A stretch of DNA of 64,000 nucleotides from Rhipicephalus microplus (Eukaryota; Arthropoda; Arachnida; Ixodida; Ixodidae). The position numbers and the translations under genes were made by a program. The notes under the pieces are model-generated. The model was not told the origin of the DNA. It worked only from the letters and a program-made list of their open reading frames with translations, and did no database searches. Of the stretch, positions 10,777 through 22,914 are shown piece by piece (positions within the stretch are counted from its first letter, which is position 1; every line of letters starts with the position of its first letter). The DNA is taken from the NCBI RefSeq assembly GCF_043290135.1, contig NC_134702.1:195084491-195148490 (forward strand). Reading direction: 5' to 3'.

Positions 10777-11958
10777 ATGAGTAGCGTACGGTGGCAGGCC
10801 TTCACGGCACAGCAAAAACTGAAGATCATCGCCGTCGCCGAGGAATTTGGATACCGCGAAGCGGGAAGACGGCACGATGTGGACGAGTCCTGCGTGCGAC
10901 TGTGGAGAAAGAAGAAAGAGAGCCTACAAGCCGCGCACCGCTTCCGTAGGTCATTTCGTGGCCCCAAGACCGGTGCCTACCCTGAGCTGGAGGCGGAGCT
11001 AGTAAAGTTCATCGAAGGTGTGAGAAGCAGGGGTCACGCCGTATCGACCGAGATGGCCCAAGTGGAAGCGCGGTGACTTTCGATGGAGCTAGGCCTATCT
11101 CACGAGTTTTGTGTGAGCCGCGGATGGCTGCACCGCTTTATGAAGCGGCCAGGGCTCTCAATCAGATGGCGGACTACAATATGGCAACACTTGCCGGCTT
11201 CTTATGAGGAGAAGCTGCTCAAGTACCAGAGATATGTAATTGGCCTGCGAAAGCAGCACAAATAAATTCTCTTGCAAATCGGCAATGCGGATGAAACTCC
11301 TGTTTATTTTGAAATGCCGTTGGACACAACGATTGAGAAGACGGGCAGCAGTTCGGTGAGCGTGCTGACCAGCGGGAACACGAAACTGCGCATCACAGTC
11401 TTGCTTTGTGCCATCGCCGACGGCACGCAACTGCGACCGTACGTCATCTTGAAAAGGAAAACTCTACCAAAGGTTTATTTGCCTGCCGGTGTGGTGGTGC
11501 GCGCACACGAGAACGCGTGTATGAACAGTGACTTGTTCGTAGACTGGATCAAGACAGTATGGGAGAAGAGGCCCGGTGCGATGCTCGTTCTTGACTCGTT
11601 CCGTGGTCACACAACTGAGGAAGTGAAGGACCGCCTTTCACGCAACGGCACCGACTTAGTTGTTATACCCGGTGGAATGACCTCAATGTTGCAGCCTCTA
11701 GATGTGTCGCTTAACAAGCCCTTCAAAGCGCATGACAAGCGCTATTACGCCTAGTGGATGGCCAAAGGCTGCGATGACTTGACGCCGACAGGACGAGTCT
11801 GAAAGCCTGATATTGCCCTATTCTGCTAGTGGATTGTTGAGGCATGGAAGGCCATTCTGGGTGAGATGGTGCGAAAAATTTTCAAGAAATGCTGCATCAC
11901 AAACAACGTGGATGGAACCGAAGATGACCTTATGCATAATAGTGAGGACTGCGGCTGA
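10777..11958 (+). pseudogene. Tigger/pogo-family transposase pseudogene
   Basis: One frame can be followed from ATG 10777 to a stop at 11956. It encodes, in order, a CENP-B N-terminal helix-turn-helix (about residues 5-50), the conserved FRGPKTGAYPELEAEL linker, a CENP-B/Tc5-type second DNA-binding domain (SRGWLHRFMKRPGLS, about residues 113-127), and a DDE catalytic domain. Candidate catalytic positions are Asp in NADETP (near 11290), Asp in VLDSFRGH (near 11590) and Asp in LQPLDVSLNKPF (near 11700). Stops at 11074, 11263, 11752, 11800, 11827 and 11956 break it, yet no frameshift is needed. The family moves DNA by cut-and-paste into TA sites. Confidence 0.9.
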
Positions 11959-12205
11959 AGTGATAGCTCTAGCGAGAGCAGCGACAGTGAGTTGTGACTG
12001 GCCTTACAGACAGCGTATTCTGCTTGCTAAATAAAGCTTTTTCTGTCTACATATGTGCTATGTTGCTTGAGCAGTACCTTTTGTACAGCCTTTCCTGTAT
12101 ATCAAAATTGCGGGCAATACGCGAGTATTTTTTTTTCTTTCTCGGTGAGTTGAAAGTGGGGGTGCGGATTATATGCAGGGGCAGGTTATACCTACGAAAA
12201 TACAA
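11959..12205 (+). mobile_element. Tigger element 3' untranslated and subterminal region
   Basis: An AATAAA lies at 12029-12034. At 12110-12200 words such as CAATACGCGAGTATTT, GGTGCGGATTATATGC and GGGGCAGGTTATACC resemble the GGTGCGGGTTATAC subterminal repeats I recall from Tigger-like elements. I did not find a matching left terminus, so the 5' end may be lost or diverged. Confidence 0.5.
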
Positions 12206-14270
12206 TATTACAGAAACATTACAACACTGCAAGATAAATAATGAATTCATCAAACTGAATCGTTCTTGCTTACGTTGGCAAAGCATTCCAAGCCTGAATC
12301 GTGTGAAGAAAAACAAAACTACACTCTAAAAAGCTTTTACGATAGTAATACTTAAATATGTTATTCACATGATAATGTGGAGTGTTTTACAGTGCTCAAA
12401 ATGAAACGTAGTTCTGCAAAAATGACGAGGTAAATTTCGATATTCAAGCAGAAACTTCAGGCATTGTAAGTGGGACATTTCTGAATCGGGATCAGGTAAG
12501 TGATTGTGAAGTTAGAACAGGATGATAAATATCTGTAATGACGATGAGACGGATGAACCCAACAGATATTTTCTCTCTGAATTTAACAGATTGATGTCCT
12601 TACAGGAGGAGGGAGCGGGGGGGGGGTCCATCAGCAGATGCATGCTTCAATGTCATGCGTATGAGGTTTTTGTGTCCTTCTGTGGAATGTTTCTTCGCTG
12701 CAGGTAATTCAAGTGTCGAAATGGCTTTGCAAATATTTAAGTGTGAGGAGGCCAACACATACGTGTAAAAAGGACTCTGAAATATTTATATACAATTATT
12801 ATGCTTATGATTTATAACTGCAACAGTGCGCTGTATTTGAGTTTGAATGCCACCTTTGAAATGCTAAATGTAGTTGTACTGAAGTTGATGATCATTCGCC
12901 AATGTTCGGACCAGGTGCGCAAACATTAAAAAATGCTGTTTAAAGTGACATTGTATGATAGACATTTCATAAAATATATAACGCAGTCATTGGAGTATAA
13001 ACGTACTTTTGAGAAAAAACAGAAAGAAGCCAGTCATATAAAAAGTAGAACAGGGATAAAGACGGCATCTTTTGTCACCACAACTGTTGGTAACTTATTA
13101 TAGTTGCAAAGTCCGTACTCTCATCATTGGGAAAGAAATCTAGACAACAAGATGACAATGAAAAATTCCCTTCAAACTTTTGAAGTTTATGCATGGTGCA
13201 CACAATCGCATATGGTACCTCTAGTAACGTGTCACTGCCCTGTGTAAAAAAAGGCTAATCCCCAAGAACACAAGAAATCTCGCATCTTTTAGAGCTGTAG
13301 CAATTGGACTTACTCCTGTTTAAAGATTTGGTAAGTGTTAAAAAGATACATTGAGGTTTTAATATTAGTTATACGGATAACAACATGCGATTAAATACGC
13401 ATCAGATTGTTTCTGCTCGTGTAGTTTTTTTTCTTGATTTGCGTGAAGTAATATTTTCTGGCTTATGCGCCCTGATTACTTTCCAGAAAGTGAATTGTAG
13501 AGATAGTAGAATAAAACTGAGAATGACAACCACATTTTCTGAATTGTCAATTTGGCATTGCAAAAAAAAGTCTTACTCTTTTGGATGGTACTTTTTCTGC
13601 CAATTTTGTCATAACTTATCGGAGTACTTGAGTGTTTGCTATATTACCTGTGTTTTGATTACGGAGAAGAAGGTCGTACGTGAGAGCATGACCCTGTACA
13701 GCTGGCCAAATCTTCACCTATTGAGTGCAGTGGCGACTCTTCTGTATGTTGGAACCTTATTTGTTTAATTTAACTAGTGAAAATTGCTTTTTGGCCATGT
13801 GCTTTGTGTGCATGCACTTATCCTGAACATTTTTTAATGCCATTTAGTAATGCCATGAAGACACACACAAAAAGTTCCACTCGAGCATGATTGTTAAAAG
13901 CTTGCGTGACTGAACTTATGATTACATGAACCTGTATTAGACCAACACGCGATTCTTTGCTTCCCTTTCCTTGACACTGAGCCCAATTAATACCTTTCTG
14001 TCGAAGTCATTGTGCGAACATGATCAAGGGTCGCCGTTGAACCACGCATCTACTACACCCTAATTATTCGGCAAGTGCCAATGCTGCAAAATAAAACGCT
14101 GTCTTTGGATGCAGCCACAGAGACATAGATTCAGAAAGGAAAAAGTATCTTTTCTGCACGTTCTAGCTCCATGTGCCTCATAGCACGCAGTGTGAATGAG
14201 TCCCATCGTTTGTTGTTTGGTTTCTCCATAACTCAAAAAAATTCCGCCATATCCACGAAGTGAATGATGA
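12206..14270. other. AT-rich non-coding, nothing recognised
   Basis: Contains TACACTCTAA at 12320-12329 and an 11 bp G run near 12615. A 127-codon open frame at 13385-13768 has no recognisable features. Confidence 0.45.
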
Positions 14271-14271
14271 T

Positions 14272-14740
14272 GAGTGGGCGAAGCTCCGGAGGTAAACCTG
14301 GTAAATCATGAATCCTCTGTACAATTTGCCCACTCGATTTTATTACATCGCTCCCCCTAGCGTACGTCGCCGCACTAAATCGAACGATTGCCTTCAACCA
14401 TTGACACGCGCCATATGTGACATCATTCCTATTTTATAAGATCTTGCGTCTTTCATCAACTACAAGTACCGCTTTCTAGTTTATAACATCTTGCATCTTT
14501 TCATCATCAGCTACAAGTACCACCATCTAGTAAACACTACAAGAACTAAACGAGAGGTGGCTACATACAGGAGACGGTACCGCCATCTAGTGAACACTGC
14601 AAGAACTAAACTAGAGGTGGCTAGATACAGGGGACGGTACCGCCATCTAGTGAACACTGCAAGAACTAAACTAGAGGTGGCTACATACAGGCTACAGGGG
14701 ACGCACAGCCCACGCCCTAAGGAGCTTCGCCCCTAAAAGC
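14272..14740. mobile_element. Inverted-repeat (MITE-like) element with internal 60 bp tandem array
   Basis: The left end has GTGGGCGAAGCTCC (14274-14287) and the right end has GGAGCTTCGCCCC (near 14720-14733), giving inverted termini of at least 12 bp. Inside, a 60 bp unit containing CCATCTAGTGAACACTGC is repeated at 14521, 14581 and 14641, and partial copies precede it. Because 60 is divisible by 3, an 81-codon frame with a 20-residue repeat crosses the array; it is probably not a gene. The right end also occurs alone at 1382-1408. Confidence 0.65.
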
Positions 14741-16837
14741 ATGTTAAGTACAGTCCGAAAGATGTGTGTCACCATTTTATACCTCTTTCATCAATGTAAC
14801 AAGGTAGCACTGCCTTGTTACGCTGTTGAGACATGGACAGATTGAGTCACACGGAACAACAAACAGTGTGTCCTTGCAAATTGCATGCAATTCTAGCCTT
14901 TCTATTGTACAAGGTTCACCAAAGTACGGCTGTCAATCTACACACCCACGCAAGCAGAGTTGCCAGCCTTAGTCACGATAGCTGCGGCGGCGTCGGCCCC
15001 AGCACGTGGCGTTATGGGCCATAAAGAGAAGGAATGCCGGCGAAGTCTTTGACTTATGGGCGAGCGTCATCCGATCTCCCCCGCCTACCCAAGCGTGGCA
15101 CGCGCGCCTCTCGATTTCGCCCCACCCTGCACTCGGCATAACGAAAGCTGCGGAGCTTCCCAACCTTCCCATTTCTAGCTATCAGGAACGCCGCAATTTT
15201 GCGCGCTCCCGATTACACCGGTTAACCGCTTCGGTGAACCGTCGCGTAGGGTGATGTGATGCACACAAAGCCTGAATTAGCAACCGTGCGAGCAAGTTTA
15301 TTTCGTCCTTCGTCGCGCTCCGCTCACGCGCTCACAAAGCCAATTTCGAAACAGACACATCACCGGAGCCACCGTCGAGCACTTGAACTCTCGCGTTTCG
15401 TTACCGGAACCATCTGCATGCAACAGTTTTTTTTTATTTGCCGATAAGCCTCTGATTTAAACGAAGCCTATAAGGCAATGTCTCGCTCTGATAATCATAC
15501 GTCCCCGTGAAACGTGATGAATACGCTGAACGTTCGGGACTTTTTGTATTCTGCATTCTATTGAATCATTCCTGAGGCACGCATATAGTAAATGGATTGT
15601 CGGCCTGCCAGTACCTTTTGAGGCTCGTTGTTGTCGCAACTCCTGGTTCGTTTCTCCTGGTAAATGTTGACTGAATGATGTTTCAGTCACCACAGAGACC
15701 GCGCAGTATATTTGGTCACCATAAATCAAGTAAAAAACTAATTATTTGCTTGTGTATTACCACTACCTATATGATAACAAACAGTGGTGCTGAAATGATA
15801 AGCAGTAAGAGTCTAATTCACATGGTGTATTACTAACCCCAGCAAGTCATTTTAAGTAAAAGAACACACCAACGAAATGCTGAAAATTGGGTGGGCGGAG
15901 CAGTTTTACAGGCGTGGCTATTGGACGACCTGCCGCAGCTCATCAAGAGAGAAATCTCATGGTACTGCCTTTCCCACTCTTCTATTCACACCGCGCTGTC
16001 GTATAAGTTTGATGGGTAAATGCGTAATGCATTTGTTCCTTAAGGTCGTATAAAACGCGTCAGTCAGTTCCTGTGTGCGCTGATCGATATGCTTCCATTT
16101 GAAAATTATTTTCTTGAGATGGAGCCCCTATTCACTACAATCTACAATCTACGAACTAAAATGGGTGGCCAAATGTCACCAAAGCACACCTTGAACGAGG
16201 CAGTTTAACGCTATCGTAGAAGACATTTTTGTAGCGTCGCATTTGACCCATGTGTTCATTGCCGCATTACAGGGAAATGACTGGTTTGGCTCCAGTTGTG
16301 CAGGGCATATATTTGTGCACATGACTGATGACATAAGAATTCTCTTTCTCTAGCACATAGGACAACGTTCTCCCTGCGAATATTTTAAATTTTTCTTATT
16401 TTATCATAGGCTGACTACAGCACCTTAACGCCATATCGGTACCAGAAGTTTTAAAACAATGCACTGTTTTTAGTGCGTAGGGGTCGACCACATGCCTTTA
16501 GATCTTGCTCGGAAATTGGGAATCGGTCTTAGAGCCACCCTGGCTTCGGAACTCACCAACCTTGCGTGATGCATAGTGCTTAAGGTTATACAATATTGCG
16601 CGAAACGTTTTTCAATCTAGGCCTGTTAGGTGTTCTCAGTGCGCATCACACTCATTTTCTGTTCCCCCTCCCACCAGAAAGACATTACGGGCGTTTACTT
16701 TTCCAGGAGGTCTTGGAGAAGATGCTTTCGCAAAGGTTCGTTTTTTCACCAATACATGGTGTAAATAAAGGGCCAATAACCTAAGGTCTTGAGCTGACAA
16801 TCAGCTTCTACAATAATGTGGAATAATCACACCAACT
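14741..16837. other. Non-coding, nothing firmly recognised
   Basis: A CG-richer patch at 14985-15250 contains CCAGCACGTGGCGTTATGGG, which resembles 27680-27700 and suggests a shared repeat. No coding domain is recognised. Confidence 0.4.
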
Positions 16838-17079
16838 TTACTTGACGATATCCAGGCTTTTAAATACGTGACGTTTACACTTCTCGCTTTGGAAAAACGT
16901 GAGCACAGTGACGCGACCACTTTCATCATGAAAGATCACGCATCGGTACTTCTCGGGTTCATCTGATGCAAGCTTCTTTATGCAAGGCGAGCAGCCCATT
17001 GAATTCGTGCACCCATTTTTCAATGACGCGGAGCCATTTTTGCATTCCTCCGAATAGTGTAGTATCTCACTGACCCGCA
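16838..17079 (-). CDS. Candidate terminal exon of a cysteine-rich, possibly secreted protein
   Basis: On the minus strand about 80 codons end in TAA at 16838-16840. The frame has no ATG at its head. It is preceded by a pyrimidine-rich stretch ending TTATATAG at 17087-17080, a plausible splice acceptor, so I read it as a last exon. The peptide has six cysteines in about 60 residues with spacing C-x10-C-x5-C-x2-C-x13-C-x20-C, including GCSPC, and otherwise hydrophilic sequence. This is typical in style of small disulphide-rich arthropod secreted proteins, but I cannot assign a family and found no upstream signal-peptide exon. It may be a chance frame. Confidence 0.3.
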
Positions 17080-17086
17080 CTATATA

Positions 17087-18485
17087 AGGGTAAGGTGAGC
17101 AAAGGCAAGCAAGATATTATATGTTGTACTTCCCGAATCGACCACGTTTTCTATTTACGAATGGGATCTTGAAATTCAATTACGCTTTTGCACTTTCGAT
17201 GCCGTCTCTTTCTTCATCTTTGGGGCGGAACACATGTGCATACCGAGGAAAATTCCCCACTGGAGCACGCGCGCATCCCGCGTGTTCTCAGGAAATGCAG
17301 GCCAATTTCGAGCCCCACGCAGAAGCGGTGCTAAAATTCAGGACACGGACTTCTCTAATCTCCCTTTCTATGCAGACTACTTGGAACGCAGTTCACGCAC
17401 AGCGGCCACTTTCCCACACGCTATCTTCCAACCTTAAGTTACTTCAATGCGCGCGCCGTGTTTCGACGGAGTTGCGGGTATGGAAAACAAACTGCCGTTC
17501 AGAGCACAACTTCTACAAGTACAATTACAGGCTCGTATTTTCTCTTCACTGCTGGAGGAGCCATCCATAAACAAAGACATAATCAGCAATAAGTCAGACC
17601 AACTGTTGCACATTTATCGGTAAGTGTAAATGCAGATGAGTGTACTAGGATTTCGTACCCTATATGTCACGAACAGAAGTTCTCGACTAAAAGGCAAACG
17701 TTATGGATCACGCGCAACATCGTAACGTTCAGTCGCAGCTATTCAACCACTTATGGAGCTTTTATGCGGTAGTTTTTAATTTGATTAGGTAAAGTGTAAA
17801 AACCCAATGCATGTCTGTGTCATTAAGATTCTAACACTTCGATGAGTTTTGCATTCAAAAGCACCTGAAAAACATGCTTCGTCTATTTAGACAGTTCAAA
17901 TGGAAATCAATATAATTGTTGTTTATTTCCAACTATCAACACAACACCACAAAGATATACTTCGGAGGTGAAACCTTAAGGCTCGGGAAAAAATGCGCTA
18001 ATGTAGCCTTTTGTGAACCGTTGTAATGTCAGACTTGTAAATCATGTCGGCTAGTGTTGGCAAACACTAGCTACGTTAATACGGTGGCGTGTTTGAGAAG
18101 AGCTAGCTTGACATTTGTTCTCAATACGCCTAATACGTTGCGTTCCAAAGATCAAACGAAATCAGGTGTGTACGAATAATACGCTACGAGTATGCTGCTC
18201 AATAACTCTAATAACTCAATAGGCGTGAACTTACGTTGTAAAAACACTATGACAACTCACTTACGAGGTGCTTGAGTGTAGCTGATAAGGCAATAGTTTC
18301 AACTCATCAGCTCGAAAGTGATGAGTGTATATCAAGGAAACTATCCAGGAAAATGACCTGAAGTACTTTCGAAGCGAATACCGAAACAAGGAAAAAAATA
18401 TGCACTTACTTCCACAAAAGCTCCTTTAAGAGTTCTCGTCGTGGTATTACCAGATGTGAGGCTTGTCAATCCAGGAAGAACTTAA
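17087..18485. other. Non-coding or unassigned
   Basis: A 149-codon frame at 17121-17570 (+) shows no domain. The rest is AT-rich and featureless to me. If the exon at 16838-17079 is real, its upstream exons would lie here or beyond. Confidence 0.4.
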
Positions 18486-18580
18486 TTGCGATAGCAAGTA
18501 TATGGACACTCTCGGATGAATTTTGCCGCCGGCGTCGGTGTCAACGTCGGCGTCGATTTCATGCACCGTACATGTATAGG

Positions 18581-18658
<78 letters not shown>

Positions 18659-18666
18659 TATATATA
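18581..18666. repeat. (CT)n(TA)n compound microsatellite
   Basis: CT units from about 18581 to 18613 pass directly into TA units to about 18666, with one short interruption. It lies inside dispersed repeat copy 2. Confidence 0.95.
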
Positions 18667-19123
18667 TGACAAAAAGGATAGGAAAATTTCAGAGAAAAAG
18701 CACTCCGGTGGGCACAATCGAACGTGGGACCTCTTCGTCGTGAAAGCGAGGCGTTAACCACTGAATCACCCCGGAGAACATTATTCACCATTCAAACAGC
18801 AAGCTATTTGTATTTACCACTTACCGCTGCTGTGTTTTCGGCATTACCAGAAAGATGGCGCAGTAAGCGCACGTCACTGAATTGCGCAGCAGCGCACGCT
18901 CTAATTTACTACGCGTACTTTACCACGCTTAGAGAATGGTAGCTACCCTCTCTTGCGCACGCTTATCTCGCAATGGCGTGGAGGTGAGGATGGTACGCCT
19001 TGGCTGGTCTCGGCCTTTACGTGGCACAATCATGCTGTAGTTACCGGGCGCACAAAGGTCACTGCAATCATTGCAGTCTCCGTTCGCGAAAAGCGCGCGC
19101 TTTTCAGACTCAGCGAAGTAAAA

Positions 19124-19361
19124 TTGATTGATATGTGGGGTTTAACGTCCCAAAACCACCATATGATTATGAGAGACGCCGTGGTGGAGGGCTCAGAAAA
19201 TTTTGACCACCTGGGCTTCTTTAGCGTGCGCCCAAATCTGAGCACACGGGCCTACAACGTTTCCGCCTCCATTGGAAACGCAGCCGCCGCAGCCGGGATT
19301 TGATCCCGCGACCTGCGGGTCAGCATCCGAGTACCTTAGACACTTGACCACCACGGCGGGG
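19124..19361 (-). repeat. Ruka-type SINE, copy 3, nested in family X
   Basis: A 238 bp minus-strand copy. The 15 bp target duplication CTCAGCGAAGTAAAA is at 19109-19123 and 19362-19376. Family X copy 1 carries a related uninterrupted site near 2627-2636 (GCGAAGTAAC), which is effectively the empty site. Confidence 0.95.
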
Positions 19362-19561
19362 CTCAGCGAAGTAAAAAAATGAGACGCTTATTCGCGTGCA
19401 TCCGTACATGTGAGTACGTTTTGTGCGCTATTGGTGCGCGAGCAACACGGGGCACGTTTAGATCGGCTTTCCATTCTGGGCGTGACCTTTCGAGTTGGTG
19501 CTATCACGTTCATTCCTCTGATTTTGCGATAAAGTTGTGATTTTTTTTCGACAATACCTCT

Positions 19562-20562
19562 CTGTTGTTGCTTGACCTGTGATATGTGAACGGACTTTTT
19601 TCACAATTCGCAAGTGCGCTTTTCTGCACTACATATCTGAATAACTAATGGAGGCACCTGTTGCGCTTGAAGAAGAGATGAGGTCCTAGTAGAATGAGCT
19701 GAAGCTTGTATATTATAAGAGTTTATTTCAAGAGGCAACTGAACATTTTACACGTTATTGCGTAAGTGAACCGTGTTTCAAAACGCCATTTGAACTAAAT
19801 GGCAAGCCACCATTAGTTGTTCAAACTGTACAGAAGGAAAGCTAATTTTAAAATTTTCAAAGCGGTTTGTAGGTCTGTGGTTACGTTCTCATATGCCATT
19901 GAAACTTCTGTTTTGCAGGTATATGTTCGCTCTGATCGAAGACACCACCATTTATACATGTATTTAGCGTTTTTTTGTCTACCACAGTGTATTATTGCCG
20001 TGTTCCGGCATTGACCCTCACACGTCAGTAGGTTTTACTATTTTAAGGTGAGATGTTCGTGTTAATTCAATAAAGCTAGAAAATTTTCACAAGTATGAGA
20101 ACAGACACAAAGTCGTGTTCCTTGCTTTATACATTGTTTTTACTTTCAGAACCTTTGAATACTGCTTAAAATGTGAAAGCAATGTTATTTGTGACGCACT
20201 GAAGAAACTAGACTGAAACAGTTCATCTTGAAAACCGGAGGTCCTTGAATTAAGGTCGTACGCGTAACAGGCATGCTAAGCGATGCGGGATCAGATACTG
20301 TTCTGAAAATCAAGCTGTGTAAGCAAATACTTTAAGGCATAAAATGAACAGGTGCACATGTAACTTGATCTATCTCGCTTCCTACTTTGATTCCTTAATC
20401 TTTTCACTCAGTGTGGAGTAGTAAACAGGATACACGCCTAGCTGCCAGCAATGCCTTTTGGTCCTTTTCATGGTCCTCCGTGGTTCCATATGATGAATTT
20501 GCTTCGTTTTAACGGGGTATTATGTAGTGAAGTGGCATTATTATTACTAGGTTAGACAGCAG

Positions 20563-20640
<78 letters not shown>

Positions 20641-21784
20641 CACTTACAATGCACAATAGAACACTTATAGTGCAATTTTTTGGGTATTCTTACGTGGCTG
20701 TGTAACCGTAGGAAAGTAAACTGTAGCAGACGTTTTTACATAAAGTTCGTCATAATGATCGTCATAAGAAACGACAGCAGTTCAGTAGCCAAGCATCATA
20801 TTGCTGAAAAAGTAATGTATCTGAAACGATAGCCAGAGAAATGGCTAACAAACGAATATGGCATATTTTATCGAAAAAGCAAATGTTTATTCCACTACTG
20901 TTCTTTCTAGATCCTATCACTAGACAAAGTGAAGACTACAATTGCCATGGAGGATGTGAAAAAGAAATGACGCTCCATTAATATCTCAACGTGTCTACAT
21001 TATTATATTTGTATGAATTATGCGGTTACTCTTCCTATTTAGGAAAAAGCTTTTTTAATTAACATTCTTGTGCATTAAATCAAACATTATAGTTTTCAAA
21101 AATCTATAATCTTTTATTATATATACTTTGCTACTCTTAAACTGCATACTATTTCATCAAAACACTCAATTCTTGGCCAATCACCCACAGTTGGTGTGCG
21201 CCGTGAGCAATAGGTGAATGAGGACAAGAACTATTCATTTCGATCAATACTTCACAAAGAGATGGCACTCGTTAGGAGTCAGGTACGCATGAACCTCTAG
21301 CGCAGCTGCGCTGTGGTGCCTATGGAATCAGTAATGAAATCAATGGCGCCCAATAGATACGAAAATGAAACAATGCGAACGAAAAGATATATAAAATAAA
21401 ACCCAGAGTCATGTGAGACCTGAAAAGACATTTATCGTTATGTTGTTGGTTTTTCAGCTGGACAAGTTTTGATTCAGGTGATTACTGCCATTCCATCAAG
21501 CCCCGGGACAGCCCCTGCTTGTGTTTTTCCTGCAGCATCCGCCAAGAATGAGGTGGTTCATGGTTGTATGCGCTGTCAATCAAGACCACCATTGGTAAGA
21601 GATACCAGGCTGCAACAGCACGTATTAGGCTCTCTTTTTATCCAGAGCAGGCTAACAGTAAAATATTACTTAGAAGAGTCAACCGCTTGAAGCTGTGCTA
21701 AGAAATTGAACCGCTGAAAAGGCTTCCATCGTCAACTGCTTTCTCCAATTTTTTATTAATGTGCGATCTGTAATCGAAGGATCT
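19562..21784. other. AT-rich non-coding with (TA)n tract
   Basis: No gene is recognised. A TA microsatellite of about 37 units spans 20563-20637. Confidence 0.6.
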
Positions 21785-22480
21785 GACTAGGTGGATCAGT
21801 GGCTAAGGTTCTCAGCTGTTTACCCAAAAGTGAGGGTTTGATGTGGGCCGCAGCCGTCACAATTTAACCCCATAGCGTTAAAAAGTTCTTTTCGCAGAAA
21901 TTCTGGTGTCAGCGTAGGCGTCGTTGATTGTCAGTGAAAAATTATCATCTTATGCGTGACCGCAAACCTAGAACGATGCAAATAAATTATATAAATGTTA
22001 CGAATACCCTGTAGCAGAGCGGGGACCAAAACAGGGCTGTTGGGGTGCGAGTGGGGATTGAACCCGGGTCGTTTGCGCGTCAAGCTGATATTCTTACACG
22101 CAAACACGCCTCGGCTTGTGGAAACAGTGAAAAGAGCTTCCTCTGCTTGGAAATGCAGTAAAAGTACCTTTCGTGCTTCACAGACACACGTGTCCTGTAT
22201 TTTTCCTCACAATGCAACATGAAATATTGCAGTAATAATGCGTGTTGAAGCGTCTATTTCCAACGAGCGTCAAAATATGTGAATATCATTATGGCTCCGT
22301 TGTTGAAAGCCGGTACCCCAATACAAACGTCACACACGATATTGTGCCTATTAGCTTAAGCCCACGTAATGGGTGCATAACAAATTCGCAAAGATTTTAT
22401 GCACTAAGTGTTTGAAGTACGCACTACGAACAGAATGTCGCTATCGCGCTCAACTCCTAAAGGCGAAGCTTTATGGTTCC
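21785..22480 (+). repeat. Dispersed repeat family Y, copy 1
   Basis: Shares its ends with 47525-48180. The left end has ATAGCGTTAAA, a GTGTCAGCGTAGGCGTCG block and GAGCGAAAAAT-like text. The right end has CAACTCCTAAAGGCGAAGCT (22446-22465). The middles differ. A tRNA-like head with a GGTGGATCAGTGGCTAAGG stretch precedes it at 21790-21860 (+). A minus-strand tRNA-like head with box B GGGTTCAATCCCC lies at about 22040-22110, probably a separate SINE insertion. Confidence 0.5.
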
Positions 22481-22539
22481 CTAATTGTTTTCGTGCAAGC
22501 CAAATGGGAATAGCACGTGTACTGGATTGGGAGCGCGGG

Positions 22540-22665
22540 GGGGGGGTGCCATGTCAGTGCACGTTCAAGAATGTCAGATGATCAAAACTTCTGAAACCCT
22601 CCACTACGGTGTCTTTCATAATGCAATTGTGGTTTTGGAAAGCTAAACGCCCGATATTAATTTTA
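22540..22665 (+). repeat. Diverged SINE fragment (Ruka-related body)
   Basis: Shows the Ruka-like body without the tRNA head: GTCAGTGCACGTTCAAGAA, CCCTCCACTACGGTGTCTTT, CATAATG, and GTGGTTTTGGAAAGCTAAA. Substitutions throughout suggest an old copy. Confidence 0.65.
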
Positions 22666-22914
22666 TATTTCACGATGTTTGATTGACCGAGTTGGTGATA
22701 CATGACTGTTTGACATATATGTGCGATACGTGAACAGGGAGAGCTAGCACGTACAAGAACTTTCCCGTGTCTTATTTGTTCCGGTCTATGTTTCGCACTG
22801 ACATTTTAAACCATCATATCTCAAAATCTTCCGCTGTCGCGGTGCGGAACATCAGCAGTTTCCATTGCAGTGCGTTTGCTTTTTGTTGTGTAATACTACC
22901 CAAGATAGAGCGCG

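Larger units (their letters stand above)
18486..19560 (+). repeat. Dispersed repeat family X, copy 2, with nested Ruka
   Basis: Homologous to 2085-2810, interrupted by the SINE at 19124-19361. It starts near a GCGATAGCAAGTATATGGAC block and a CGTCGG-rich stretch. On the minus strand 18695-18775 is a tRNA-Glu-like head: TCAGTGGTTAACGC, CTTTCAC as anticodon loop, and CACGTTCGATTGTG as box B. Copy 1 has only a degraded version of this head. Confidence 0.65.

Noticed and set aside
14491..14736. 81-codon frame with a 20-residue repeat
   Set aside because: Arises because the 60 bp tandem unit is divisible by 3; the unit sits in a non-coding inverted-repeat element.
17121..17570. 149-codon plus-strand ORF
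   Set aside because: Composition unremarkable and no family recognised; opposite in strand to the cysteine-rich exon candidate.
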